From Roseicitreum antarcticum (GTDB taxonomy: Bacteria > Pseudomonadota > Alphaproteobacteria > Rhodobacterales > Rhodobacteraceae), in the NCBI RefSeq assembly GCF_014681765.1, contig NZ_CP061499.1:1-55166 (forward strand): DNA of 55,166 nt, written 5' to 3'. The translations under genes and the position numbers were made by a program. The notes beneath the pieces are model-generated. The model worked only from the letters and a program-made list of their open reading frames with translations, ran no database searches and had not been told where the DNA came from. Positions 31,951 through 41,398 of the stretch are shown here, one piece after another (position 1 is the stretch's first letter; the number at the start of each line of letters is the position of its first letter).

Positions 31951-33943
31951 TCTCTTCCTTCTTCATTCGGATCTTTACGAATGGGACAATCAGCTCTTCC
32001 ACAGACATCCCACCATGAGCGACAATTTGATGGCCTGCAGGGACAAAAGCACCCCGCCCTTCCGCATACAGCGGCAAGAAATCTGATGGCAGTCCTGTTT
32101 TTCCGAACTGGAAGGCGTCAATTTCCGGCGGAACAGATGAGGCAAGATCCTCGCTGCGATAAGCCCGAACTCGCTCACCCTTCAATTCGGATACAACGCC
32201 TTGACTGAGCCGCCCAATACCTTCTGCATCAACGTTGCCGTGGTCTGCTGTCAGGTAAATATGGTACCCATGCTGGCTGAGCATGGTGAACAGTTTTTCA
32301 ATAAAACCAGTTTCGCACCAATCGCGAATTTGTCCAGCGATCCCACGTTTACCCAGCATTGCACCATGCACGATTTCATCGATCATATCGACAACAATGC
32401 CAGCCACTTTTGTCGTAGGCTTTGACAGAATTTCCTCCAATCCCGCCAGTTGTTCAGATCGTTTAAGCCCTTTTTGATAGGTGACTTCGGGTTTCCTCAG
32501 TCCGTTCTCTTGCCAAAACTTCGACCAGAGTGATGGTTCTTGCGCTGTCGTGCCCATCGAACTCTGGAATTCGCGAGGCTTGAGACCGGAAAAAAGCGCT
32601 TGGCGAGAGATGGAAGTCAGTGTCGGCAGCCACGCAAAACAGGCACCTTCATCTACAGAAAATTCAGAAACTCTCGCTGCCAGATCCTCACGGATTTGTG
32701 CCCACTGATCCAGTGCCAAGCCATCAAATACAACGAGGGCAATTCGATCTTCACCAGAGCTGCGGCGCATAGCTAAATATCTTGGCACATGGTGCACCAT
32801 CACAGGCGCTTTCGCGACGGGCAATGAAGGCAAGTCGGTGAAGTGCCGAGACACCCACTCCTTTAGCCGCGCATCGGCGTTCAGTTGCAACGTCCGAACC
32901 TGCTCCTGTAGGCCAGCAGCATCTGCGGCTTTGAGTTCATTGAAGCGATATATGAGTTCCGCCAGGCGACGGGCCGCTTCCACCCAGTCGCGATACGGCG
33001 CATCGATCAATGGCATGTCGGCTGCGATCCTCGTCGCACCTTCTGACACCAGTCGGGAAAGGGCCTGCGGATCGTCGATCAATCCTATCCGTATCCAATC
33101 CGGTAAGTCTGCAGGTCGGACATGTACAGCTATGGGCTGAAGGACGCCTTCCAGAAACATCGTGTCAATGATGACGCGCACATCAGGATGATCGAATGGC
33201 ACAATAAGCGCGTTATTTTCATCTGCCGTCCGGTCTCCGTCCCTGCCGTCGGTCTCAACACCATACCGGACAACGAAGCGAGACCACGCATCCTGAATCA
33301 CCCGAACCATAAATGCCTTAGATGTCAGCAACTCTGCAATTGGCAGTGTTCCGAGGGGAGATTCTCTCAGGACAGCCGCAACGTGCTTTGCCAGATGTTC
33401 CGGGAGCCCGGTTCCGCGATAGTGAAGACGCAAAACTTCCCGCCAGAAATCTTCTGGCCTGCTTAGCAAATAGGGGCTGAGCCTAAAGATATGCGTCAGT
33501 ATAAAATCCTTGGTTGCCCCTTCTCCAAGGAGTTGTGTCGTATGCTTCTGATATGATTGGAAAAGCGCTTCATGATGTTCAGCTTCAATCCTACGGACGA
33601 CGCCGTAGTTCAGCTTGGGAAACAGATCAGCCAAACTCAGACTGACTTGGCGCGCCGATCTGATGTAGTCCCACGGGAGTGAATTGAGTTCCGTCCCTCT
33701 TAGCTGCAAGACAAGCGCCTTGGCAGAACCATCCTCGCCAGCATCCCATGCCGCACGGAAGCGCTCTTCGTACTCGGCTCTGAACGACACTGAGTCTTCG
33801 AAGGGGATAACCTCAAATCCACGTTCACGAAGACCATGCAGAACTCGCTCTTCCAAGAGAAGGCCATCCGGATCCAATGCGATCCAGAACCGGGAAAGAT
33901 CTGCAGTGAATTCTCGCAGGATGCGGTCGGCCCAGGCACTCAT
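31940..33943 (-). CDS. pglZ: BREX-3 PglZ, alkaline-phosphatase-fold protein
   Basis: This 667-residue protein has the PglZ domain of the alkaline phosphatase superfamily in its second half: IALVVFDGLALDQW (metal Asp407), PTLTSISRQALFSG (Thr441 region, nucleophile position), VVDMIDEIVHG (519-526) and LTADHGNVDAEG (Asp567, His568). It is the hallmark gene of BREX; type I PglZ is needed for both defence and host DNA methylation. The N-terminal 380 residues are helical and BREX-3-like. Its start overlaps the brxHII stop by 4 bases and it is followed by brxA. Confidence 0.93.
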   Translation of the reverse strand: MSAWADRILREFTADLSRFWIALDPDGLLLEERVLHGLRERGFEVIPFEDSVSFRAEYEERFRAAWDAGEDGSAKALVLQLRGTELNSLPWDYIRSARQVSLSLADLFPKLNYGVVRRIEAEHHEALFQSYQKHTTQLLGEGATKDFILTHIFRLSPYLLSRPEDFWREVLRLHYRGTGLPEHLAKHVAAVLRESPLGTLPIAELLTSKAFMVRVIQDAWSRFVVRYGVETDGRDGDRTADENNALIVPFDHPDVRVIIDTMFLEGVLQPIAVHVRPADLPDWIRIGLIDDPQALSRLVSEGATRIAADMPLIDAPYRDWVEAARRLAELIYRFNELKAADAAGLQEQVRTLQLNADARLKEWVSRHFTDLPSLPVAKAPVMVHHVPRYLAMRRSSGEDRIALVVFDGLALDQWAQIREDLAARVSEFSVDEGACFAWLPTLTSISRQALFSGLKPREFQSSMGTTAQEPSLWSKFWQENGLRKPEVTYQKGLKRSEQLAGLEEILSKPTTKVAGIVVDMIDEIVHGAMLGKRGIAGQIRDWCETGFIEKLFTMLSQHGYHIYLTADHGNVDAEGIGRLSQGVVSELKGERVRAYRSEDLASSVPPEIDAFQFGKTGLPSDFLPLYAEGRGAFVPAGHQIVAHGGMSVEELIVPFVKIRMKKEENAT

Positions 33944-36753
33944 TTTCCACCATCCAGCGGTTCGCCAATACGCAGAACGAGAAGTGCGTTAAGATCGGGC
34001 GAATAGGATGCTGCCGCATCTAAATTTGCCATTCGCTCAGCATGCTCGTTCTGGAGGCGTTTTCTACGAAAGTCACGAACCGTCTGAAGTCCGACCCTCC
34101 CAATCGCTTGGTGGCGAGCCTCGAAGGCATACAGCGCCCTTGCACGCTCTTCGTCAATTCGTGTCATGTGCTCTGTGACCAGATCAGAAAACATACGCTC
34201 GCCTTGAGCAACCGCAGCTGTTTTTGAACGCTCGAACCAGTCATGTGGGTCTTGTGATGTACGGGGTTCGGACTGCTCTACCTGTTCAGTCAACAGAACA
34301 TCCCAAATACGCTTTGCCGTAGGTTGGAAGGCGCGCCCCTCATCATTGACGAATACCGACAAGAAGCGACGGCGGCTGAAATCATCGGCCGCAAGGCTGA
34401 TTTCCCAAAGTGACCAAACGCCTTTTACACTATCAGGTAGTCCGGTTATGCGGACGGCAGGGACGGGCTGGCCAGAAACGCATCTTGGTAGGTCGGAAAT
34501 CAGAGCCTGCGCCCGAGGATCTTCAAGCGTAACCCATTCGACATCGGGTCGGGCACCGGCCGTTCGCGCATCGAAGCACACCGCGGGTGACTCGCTACCA
34601 TCAGCCCATCGTATCCGCCACGTGTCATCGTCTCGCGCAGCTTCTCCTCCACGTGCTGGCAGTCCGGTCGTAATTGCACGCTCCAGCCAAAACTGCGCCG
34701 GGTGATCGCGCCACTTTCGGGCACCATCAGCATCCAGATCATGTCCATCTGATAGAAGATCGCTGCTCTTACGACTGTCGACCAGCGTGGACCGAAGCTG
34801 GGCCAGAACTGCATCGCATTCCGTTTCGATCGACGCGGGATCTTGAAGGCCCTGAACGAACAGCTCGTCGAACAATGGCTCTGCTTCAACTGAATCCATC
34901 ACATCAGCGACTTTATCGACGCCAAATTCTTCTGCGATCACTGCGAGCTTTGTTTCGAGTACCTCTCGGACGCGATGCTCAACCGTGTCTTCGAGCACAA
35001 AATTGATTGCCCGCACAATATGGGGCTGACCAATGCGATCCACTCGACCAATCCGTTGCTCAACGCGCATAGGATTCCACGGCATATCGAAGTTGACGAT
35101 GATGTGGCAAAATTGAAGGTTAAGGCCCTCGCCACCAGCGTCCGTGGAGACCAGAATACGGACATCCCCTGAAAAAGCCCGCTGAGCGCGGCCACGCGCT
35201 TCCATATCCATACTGCCATTGAGCGTTGTAACCGAGAAGCCCCTGCTCTCAAGGAACTCTGCGAGCATAGCCTGTGTTGGAACAAACTCGGTGAAGACCA
35301 GGACCTTCAGTTCAGGATCGTTCTCTTCCTGCTGAATCTTGTAGATCTGCTCCAGAAGAGCCTCGGCCTTGGCGTCAGTCCCTTGTGCCTCGGTCTCACG
35401 AGCAAGAAAGAGAAGCGCTTCGACATCTTTTCGTTCATCGCCCAAGGCTTCAAATGCCACGGCAACGTCGATCTGGTCATCACCCGTCAGCTCATGCCAC
35501 TCACCGACGCCATCGGAAGAAAACAGCTGCAACTGCCGATGATCGTCATCCAGAGCAAGAAGCCGTTTTTCCAAGGTCGCTCGGATAGCCGCAGTGCTGG
35601 ATGTCACCAACCGCTGCATCAGGATCATCAAGAAACCGATGTGGCGTTGCTTGGATGCCATGGCCTGGTTGTAGCCGTGGCGAACGTATTCAGTGACCGC
35701 TTCGTACAAGCCCTGCTGCGCGCTGTGGCGATCTAGCCAGGCGACCGCTTGTGTTCGTGTCACGCGCGGCTTGAACAACGGTTTACCTTCGGCATCAATT
35801 GCCAATCGTTTTTCGGTTCGGACGACAAACGGACGCACACGATCACTGGAAATGCTACTTTCATCCGGAAAGGAGTCACGATCGAGCAGCTGCATCAGCC
35901 GGTGGAATTGATCCGTTTTCCCTTGGTGCGGCGTTGCCGACAGAAGCAGAAGGTATGGGGCAGCTTCTGCAAGCGCGGCACCCAACTTGTACCGCGCAAC
36001 CTGATCCGTGCTGCCTCCCATTCGGTGAGCTTCGTCGATAATCACAAGGTCCCAGTTGGCCGAGATCAGATCTTCGAACCGTTCACGATTGTAAGTGCTC
36101 AGTTGCTCCGCACTCCATCCGCGCCGCCCTTCGAGTGGCTTCACCGAATCCAGCGAACAGATCGCCTGATCGTGCAACCGCCAGAGGTTCTCCTCATCAT
36201 CCCGAAACTGCCGGTATGCGGAAAGCTCTGACGGCTCGATGAACTGGAAGTTCTCACCAAAATGCAAGCGCATCTCGGCCTGCCATTGCCGCACCAGTCC
36301 TTTGGGCGCGACCACAAGGATCCGCTTCGCCATGCCCCGCAGTTTGAGCTCGCGCAGGATCAGACCGGCCTCGATGGTCTTGCCGAGCCCCACCTCATCC
36401 GCGAGCAGGTAGCGTATTCGATCCCGGCTCATGGCGCGGTTCAGGGCGTAGAGCTGATGCGGCAGCGGAACGACGCTCGACTGGATCGGTGCCAGAAGCA
36501 GATTGTCTTCCAGCGCATCCAATAGCTTTGCGGCGGCGGCCGTGTGCAGGATCTGATCGACTGTCGGTCGGACGGCGTCGAGCGGCCCTAGGTCGCGCGA
36601 CCTAGCACGGACAACGGCATCCTTGCCCGGCAGCCAGACCCGGTATGAGGTTGCGCCCCACATTTCCTCCCGGTCCACGACACGGCAGGGTGCGGCATGT
36701 CGTTCATGCCAGCACCACGTGCCGATGCCATAGTCTTGGGCGGCATGCGTCAC
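33940..36753 (-). CDS. brxHII: BREX-3 SNF2-type helicase BrxHII
   Basis: This 937-residue SNF2/Swi2-type helicase has Walker A LADEVGLGKTIEAGLILREL (about 118-137), DEAH box WDLVIIDEAHRMGG (240-243), motif III LLLLSATPHQGKTDQF, and the C-terminal helicase domain with DAGGEGLNLQFCHIIVNFDM and RIGRVDRIGQ. It moves along duplex DNA using ATP. The same helicase type occurs in DISARM, but here the neighbours are BREX genes. It is coupled by ATGA overlaps to pglX upstream and pglZ downstream. It is complete. Confidence 0.92.
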   Translation of the reverse strand: MTHAAQDYGIGTWCWHERHAAPCRVVDREEMWGATSYRVWLPGKDAVVRARSRDLGPLDAVRPTVDQILHTAAAAKLLDALEDNLLLAPIQSSVVPLPHQLYALNRAMSRDRIRYLLADEVGLGKTIEAGLILRELKLRGMAKRILVVAPKGLVRQWQAEMRLHFGENFQFIEPSELSAYRQFRDDEENLWRLHDQAICSLDSVKPLEGRRGWSAEQLSTYNRERFEDLISANWDLVIIDEAHRMGGSTDQVARYKLGAALAEAAPYLLLLSATPHQGKTDQFHRLMQLLDRDSFPDESSISSDRVRPFVVRTEKRLAIDAEGKPLFKPRVTRTQAVAWLDRHSAQQGLYEAVTEYVRHGYNQAMASKQRHIGFLMILMQRLVTSSTAAIRATLEKRLLALDDDHRQLQLFSSDGVGEWHELTGDDQIDVAVAFEALGDERKDVEALLFLARETEAQGTDAKAEALLEQIYKIQQEENDPELKVLVFTEFVPTQAMLAEFLESRGFSVTTLNGSMDMEARGRAQRAFSGDVRILVSTDAGGEGLNLQFCHIIVNFDMPWNPMRVEQRIGRVDRIGQPHIVRAINFVLEDTVEHRVREVLETKLAVIAEEFGVDKVADVMDSVEAEPLFDELFVQGLQDPASIETECDAVLAQLRSTLVDSRKSSDLLSDGHDLDADGARKWRDHPAQFWLERAITTGLPARGGEAARDDDTWRIRWADGSESPAVCFDARTAGARPDVEWVTLEDPRAQALISDLPRCVSGQPVPAVRITGLPDSVKGVWSLWEISLAADDFSRRRFLSVFVNDEGRAFQPTAKRIWDVLLTEQVEQSEPRTSQDPHDWFERSKTAAVAQGERMFSDLVTEHMTRIDEERARALYAFEARHQAIGRVGLQTVRDFRRKRLQNEHAERMANLDAAASYSPDLNALLVLRIGEPLDGGK

Positions 36754-39521
36754 GCATCAGCCTCCGTGCGGGTCAGCGCCTGGTCGTACCAGAGCAAGAG
36801 CTTTTCATCCTCTTGCAGCGTCTCGTCCGGCAGCTTTTCAGCGATACCAATGATCGTCTTGTAGTCCTTCGTTGCCCAAGCCGTCCTGAACCCAGCCCGC
36901 AGCACCTCGAGTCGAGACTCCTTCAGCTGGCGCTTGGTCGCGGTCTTGTACGCCTCAAACTCTTTCAGCAGCGAGCGTTCGCGCTTCTGTTCCAGATCCT
37001 TCGCCTTGTTTGGGTCGGGCACGAACCAGCGGTCCTTTGCCTTTGTCTTCAGGCGTGGGTCTTCCTTTTCCAGTCCACGAAGATCCTTAAAGTTGGTCGA
37101 CAGATAACTGTGGATCTGGCTCGGCACGTCGCCATTCCCATCGAAGCGCAGGAAGTTTTCATCCAGCAGAGCCGAAAGCTCGGGCTTTTCTTCGTGCTTT
37201 TTCCATCCTGCACCAACTTGCGTCGTGAATTCCGGATGCACCTCTTGGTAGGTCGAAGGCCGCTTGCGCAGGAAATCCGTCAGCCAGTCGATAGCAGAGC
37301 GCTCATCCGAGACGAACAATTCCATCTGAGGGGCCTGAGCGGCTAGGGCACGCTTGCGATCGTACTCTGCCACCTGCTCGGGCAAGAAGACCATACCGTC
37401 GCGTTCGGGGTACCGGCTTCGCAGCCCATCCAGAAATTCCTCTGTAGACAGTGGCACTGGGAAATCATGGCGAATAAACCATGCAACCATCCGATCATAA
37501 ATGCGGCGCGGGTCGCGTTCCACGACCATCTCGAGCAAACCGCTCTTCCCCTTTGTAACTGGCAACTGGCGCAGGTGAGTTCCGACGAAGTCCCATGCAG
37601 AGTCGGGAGCAGCACCTCGTTCCGCGAGGCGCTGCTCCAGGCCGCCATTCGGCTTGTATGCTGAAATGACCAGATCCTGCTTTACGGCAGTGGTGGATGT
37701 CACCTGACGGTAGCTGCCTTGGACTTTGTCGAGCGCATTGACCTCTGCTACGACGAAGCCTGCCTGCTGAAGCGCAACCTGGATCGCATTCCAGACCGAG
37801 GCCTTGCTGTTTGAGAACACGACCGTCATCCAGCGGCCCGGTTTGAGGACACGATTATACTCAGCAAAGCATTGCTGCATCAGACGTTGATAGTCCGGCA
37901 GCGCCTTCTTCTTGAAGCGATCAATGATAGCCTCTGGCTCAGCATCTGTTGTGACACCGTGCCACGATTCCACGAGGAAATTCAGATCCGCGTAGTAAAT
38001 GTTTTCGCCAAACGGCGGATCTGTGAACACATAGTCGATAGAACTATCAGGGAGCGGAACACTAGCCGCTGTTCCGGTCGTAATCCAAGCATAGTCCGGT
38101 CGAGCTCGAAACTGCTGAAACGCTTTAACCAGACGATTTAGCTTACCTTCAAGGATATACCAAGGGCTACACTCCGCAATCTGAGAGCCCACGTAATAAA
38201 CACCATTTAGGTACTGATTGACCTGAGAGAAATGAGTTGGGGCATATCGTGCCAGTATTGACATGCCCCAAATCGCTTGCTCCGCAAAATACAGAAGGAA
38301 ACGTCGGATGTTTTCATCGGGATGAGCATGCGCCTTTTGCCAAAGCAAACCTAACGCATGCGAGGCTCGGGACAGGAAGAAGTGATGCACATGTGTCACT
38401 CCGGAATAATCCATCCGCGCTCGCTCATGCGTCATATGCATAGGCGGAATTTTAGTTGTTGGCATGCTACTTGGTGCTGGTAGCGCCTCTATTTTGCGCA
38501 ATAGTTCGAGATCAGCATCGGTCGGTTTCTTTTCAAACCGATCCTTTCCAATGCTATAGACGATGAGGAACGCTTCACGCTTTGGTACCTCGAACGTCTG
38601 CCCAGTCACTTGATCGATTTTCGACGTTACAAGTCGTTCGAGACGAGTTTTTTTGAGATCCGCTCCGCAGTGAGGACACGGGAAACTATCCCGGATGCGC
38701 TTGGACTCAGAATCAAGTGCTTCTTCTGTGAAGTTCACTTCTCCAGCGCACTCTGGACAACTGAAAATCTGGCTCCAGACTGTGTATTCAATCCGGCCCT
38801 TCGTAGTCCCATCGGTATGGACGGTTTCGTACATCCACCCTATTTCTCGCTCCAGTTCACGAAGCAATTTCTTTCCCGCTTTTGAAAATGCATCGACATT
38901 AAATGGCAAATTATAGTTGGCCCCAATGAACGTAGCGGCCGGCGAAAGATCGTTTAGAACTGCGCGTCTTGCTCCCCACTTGGGAGCCGGAATGCCTGCT
39001 TTCTTCCAATCCAGCTCCAACTGGTGTCTATAGGTTGCCGGTGCTGTACCGCACCATTGCGATGCAACACCGGTCATTCCCGACCCTGCGAACCCATCGA
39101 GAACGATGTCACCAGGCTCCGTAAAATGAAGGATCGACGGAACGATTGCCAGATGGGGAACCTTTGTATGGTATCCATGTGCCTTGTAGAGCGCGTCGGT
39201 TTTGCCCACTGACACGTCAATTGCCATTGGTTCCCGCGAGTACTCGCGATCTGGGTCATAAGGCTTCCCATGATGGTCAACAAAATCCGCCAACCACGGA
39301 TTAGGACAAGCGGTGTAGTAGGGCGGGTCGGACATAGCCAAAATGGCGTCATCAGACCCCTGAGGAAAACCTTCAACGCTCCGGAAGGCCGGGTCTTTCA
39401 ACTTTTGCGCCAGAAGAGCCAAGAAATGCTCGCGACGAGCTTGATCGTTCGCAAACGTGAGACCTAGGCATTCTACCTCCCCGCCGTCTTTCGTAGATCC
39501 TAGATTGAGTGTCTCGCTCAT
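36750..39521 (-). CDS. pglXI: BREX-3 adenine-specific DNA methyltransferase PglX
   Basis: This 923-residue methyltransferase has a SAM-binding motif I LDGFAGSGMTG (about 141-151). It has two DPP-aromatic motifs, SDPPYYTACPNPW (64-76) before it and FTDPPFGENIYYADL (499-513) after it. A zinc ribbon lies between (CPEC 255-258, CPHC 282-285). This is the layout of DUF1156-type N6-adenine methyltransferases of BREX-3. PglX marks host DNA and, with the other BREX proteins, lets the system block unmarked phage. It overlaps the AlbA_2 gene upstream and brxHII downstream by 4 bases each. The C-terminal 250 residues are charged helices. Confidence 0.9.
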   Translation of the reverse strand: MSETLNLGSTKDGGEVECLGLTFANDQARREHFLALLAQKLKDPAFRSVEGFPQGSDDAILAMSDPPYYTACPNPWLADFVDHHGKPYDPDREYSREPMAIDVSVGKTDALYKAHGYHTKVPHLAIVPSILHFTEPGDIVLDGFAGSGMTGVASQWCGTAPATYRHQLELDWKKAGIPAPKWGARRAVLNDLSPAATFIGANYNLPFNVDAFSKAGKKLLRELEREIGWMYETVHTDGTTKGRIEYTVWSQIFSCPECAGEVNFTEEALDSESKRIRDSFPCPHCGADLKKTRLERLVTSKIDQVTGQTFEVPKREAFLIVYSIGKDRFEKKPTDADLELLRKIEALPAPSSMPTTKIPPMHMTHERARMDYSGVTHVHHFFLSRASHALGLLWQKAHAHPDENIRRFLLYFAEQAIWGMSILARYAPTHFSQVNQYLNGVYYVGSQIAECSPWYILEGKLNRLVKAFQQFRARPDYAWITTGTAASVPLPDSSIDYVFTDPPFGENIYYADLNFLVESWHGVTTDAEPEAIIDRFKKKALPDYQRLMQQCFAEYNRVLKPGRWMTVVFSNSKASVWNAIQVALQQAGFVVAEVNALDKVQGSYRQVTSTTAVKQDLVISAYKPNGGLEQRLAERGAAPDSAWDFVGTHLRQLPVTKGKSGLLEMVVERDPRRIYDRMVAWFIRHDFPVPLSTEEFLDGLRSRYPERDGMVFLPEQVAEYDRKRALAAQAPQMELFVSDERSAIDWLTDFLRKRPSTYQEVHPEFTTQVGAGWKKHEEKPELSALLDENFLRFDGNGDVPSQIHSYLSTNFKDLRGLEKEDPRLKTKAKDRWFVPDPNKAKDLEQKRERSLLKEFEAYKTATKRQLKESRLEVLRAGFRTAWATKDYKTIIGIAEKLPDETLQEDEKLLLWYDQALTRTEADA

Positions 39522-41398
39522 TTGCTGTCGTCTTTCTGCTGCTGATGCTCGGTCTCTCGGCGCAGCTCCTTGAGTTTCAATCCGGCCTCAGTGAGGACAT
39601 ACCTTTGCTTTGAAGAGGTCGGCTTGTCCGGTATGGTCATGCGGATGACACCGCCTCCGATCAGCGGCTCTAGGTGCGTAGCTTTAAAGTGCGGTCTCTG
39701 GGAGTACCCAGCTTCCCTCATTAGCTCAGCGAAAGAGCGTGGGGTGTCTGAATACCTTACGATCACCCACTGAACACTGGTTAATTCGCGGAGCAACGCC
39801 ACTTGATCGGTAGGCTTGCTGTCGACTTGTTCGGTAACTTGTTCGGTACCTGTTTGAGGGCTGTCTTTCCCTTCAATAAGCTGTTTTGCCGACGTTTTTT
39901 GTGCGCCGCCGAGGCCGTATCGTTCAGCAAGATGGTCCACCAAGGCGTACTTATTGGGTTGGCCGGAAACTTTCTGGACGATGACTTGTACAGTCAGTCG
40001 CTCAGCAAGTTGAACAGCGGACGCCCCAGGCAGCCCAGTCAAAGCTTTGATATCAGCGATATCGACCCCACCCTTACGGATAAGGTACCCAAACACTGCT
40101 GCTTCATGCTCAGACAACTGCACACCTAGGTTTGCTTGGGCCAGCAGCTGCTCTTCGCTCTGAAGTCTCTCGCGCCGCAAGCTCAGCCGGAAGCTTTTCT
40201 CTGCCTTGTCGTTGTCGATCTCAGGAGGCAGATAACCCAGCCGTCGCCAACTGTCGAAAATGGCCGCGACCCCGGTGCCACCCTGATCCGATAGCCCAAT
40301 CCTTCGGAAGGCATTCACAATTTTGGGGTTCCTCACCTCTTTGTCACCCGGGTCCAGCAACTGTTCACGTGAAGCGAAAGCGTCACCTGGGTTATAAAAC
40401 TCCGTCTTATCCCTAAAGATGCGAATTACCGGAACTCGAGATGGGTCTCCATAGTCTTGGTGAATTAGGAGATTGATGGCCGCCTCGCGAAAGGAAATGT
40501 AGTCAGGTGGGTCGTCATCTCGACGCAAAGTCGAGGAATCGACAGAGAACGGTCTTTCACTGTGTTTCTGGAAAAAATCTAAAATCGCTTTCCATGCCTC
40601 AATCAGATTTTCTTCAACAGTGATGCGATCTGCCCATCTTGCTGTTGGTGAATACTCGTCGGAACGGTATCGATACAATTGAAGGTCAACAACCATCCGA
40701 GGTAGTTGCTGACGCACATATTGTCCGTCGCCAAAAGTGAGAACGGCTGCCCTGGTGGGTTTGAGACTTCCTTCCGTTTCAATCAAATAGCCCCAGTTCC
40801 TCAAAAACGTCAAATCGTCAACGGCGCCATTCTTACCAGGATTGCTAGCTTCAAATCTTGATCGGTACCAACGAACGGTTTCCGCAGAAAAGAACGTTTC
40901 AGGACTTAGATCCAGGGTCTCGGAATCGAAAGGAGTGCTACCGGAGTCCCTGAGAAAGCGCTTGAGCTCAATATCTGAGCATCGGTAGTCTCCACCTCCC
41001 TTCCTTACGTAGGTCTTTTTGGGATTTTGGTCGAGATATACTGGCTTTTCCTTCGTTGATGCTTCTGGAACGAAAAAGCAGATCACCTCACCTTCTGGAA
41101 AGCTGTGAAGGCTCTCTGCGATCGGCAGAGACACACTGATTTTTTGATCATTCCTAGTCTGCCCCAAAAAGTCATTCTGCACTTTGTCGACGTCGAGTAC
41201 GCCTGTAATCGTGAGATTACCCGCTTGCCCTTCTTTGATACCAAACACTAAATGCCCGCCTTTCGTGTTTGCAAAAGCGCTAACAGTCTCAAGTGCGGAC
41301 TTAGGAACAGCAAATCCCGCCTCCTTAAACTCTATGTCGTTCCACTCCACAGAGTTGAGCTTTTCTAGCAGTTCGTCGCGTGTCATGTCAGCAATCAC
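39518..41398 (-). CDS. AlbA_2 (Schlafen-type) / HTH protein inside the BREX operon
   Basis: This 626-residue protein has an N-terminal AlbA_2 domain (about 12-150: VEWNDIEFKEAGFAVPK, SAFANTKGGHLVFGIKEGQA). A histidine-kinase-like ATP-binding part follows (ISFREAAINLLIHQDYGDPS, TEFYNPGDAF, GTGVAAIFDSWRRLGYLPPE), then two winged-helix regions (410-470 and 540-626, the last containing IRMTIPDKPTSSKQRYVL). This is the COG2865 / RecG-like architecture. AlbA_2 (Slfn box) proteins include nucleases and nucleic-acid-binding regulators. It is not a core BREX-3 gene, yet its start and stop overlap brxC and pglX by 4 bases each, so it is part of the operon. It could be an effector, a regulator or an anti-anti-defence protein; the last idea is speculative. 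Confidence 0.88.
   Translation of the reverse strand: MIADMTRDELLEKLNSVEWNDIEFKEAGFAVPKSALETVSAFANTKGGHLVFGIKEGQAGNLTITGVLDVDKVQNDFLGQTRNDQKISVSLPIAESLHSFPEGEVICFFVPEASTKEKPVYLDQNPKKTYVRKGGGDYRCSDIELKRFLRDSGSTPFDSETLDLSPETFFSAETVRWYRSRFEASNPGKNGAVDDLTFLRNWGYLIETEGSLKPTRAAVLTFGDGQYVRQQLPRMVVDLQLYRYRSDEYSPTARWADRITVEENLIEAWKAILDFFQKHSERPFSVDSSTLRRDDDPPDYISFREAAINLLIHQDYGDPSRVPVIRIFRDKTEFYNPGDAFASREQLLDPGDKEVRNPKIVNAFRRIGLSDQGGTGVAAIFDSWRRLGYLPPEIDNDKAEKSFRLSLRRERLQSEEQLLAQANLGVQLSEHEAAVFGYLIRKGGVDIADIKALTGLPGASAVQLAERLTVQVIVQKVSGQPNKYALVDHLAERYGLGGAQKTSAKQLIEGKDSPQTGTEQVTEQVDSKPTDQVALLRELTSVQWVIVRYSDTPRSFAELMREAGYSQRPHFKATHLEPLIGGGVIRMTIPDKPTSSKQRYVLTEAGLKLKELRRETEHQQQKDDSK

Noticed and set aside
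33940-39521. DISARM defence system, suggested by an adjacent SNF2 helicase and DNA methyltransferase
   Set aside because: PglZ, BrxC and BrxF genes are present in the exact BREX type 3 order and no DISARM-specific DUF1998 or phospholipase D gene is seen.
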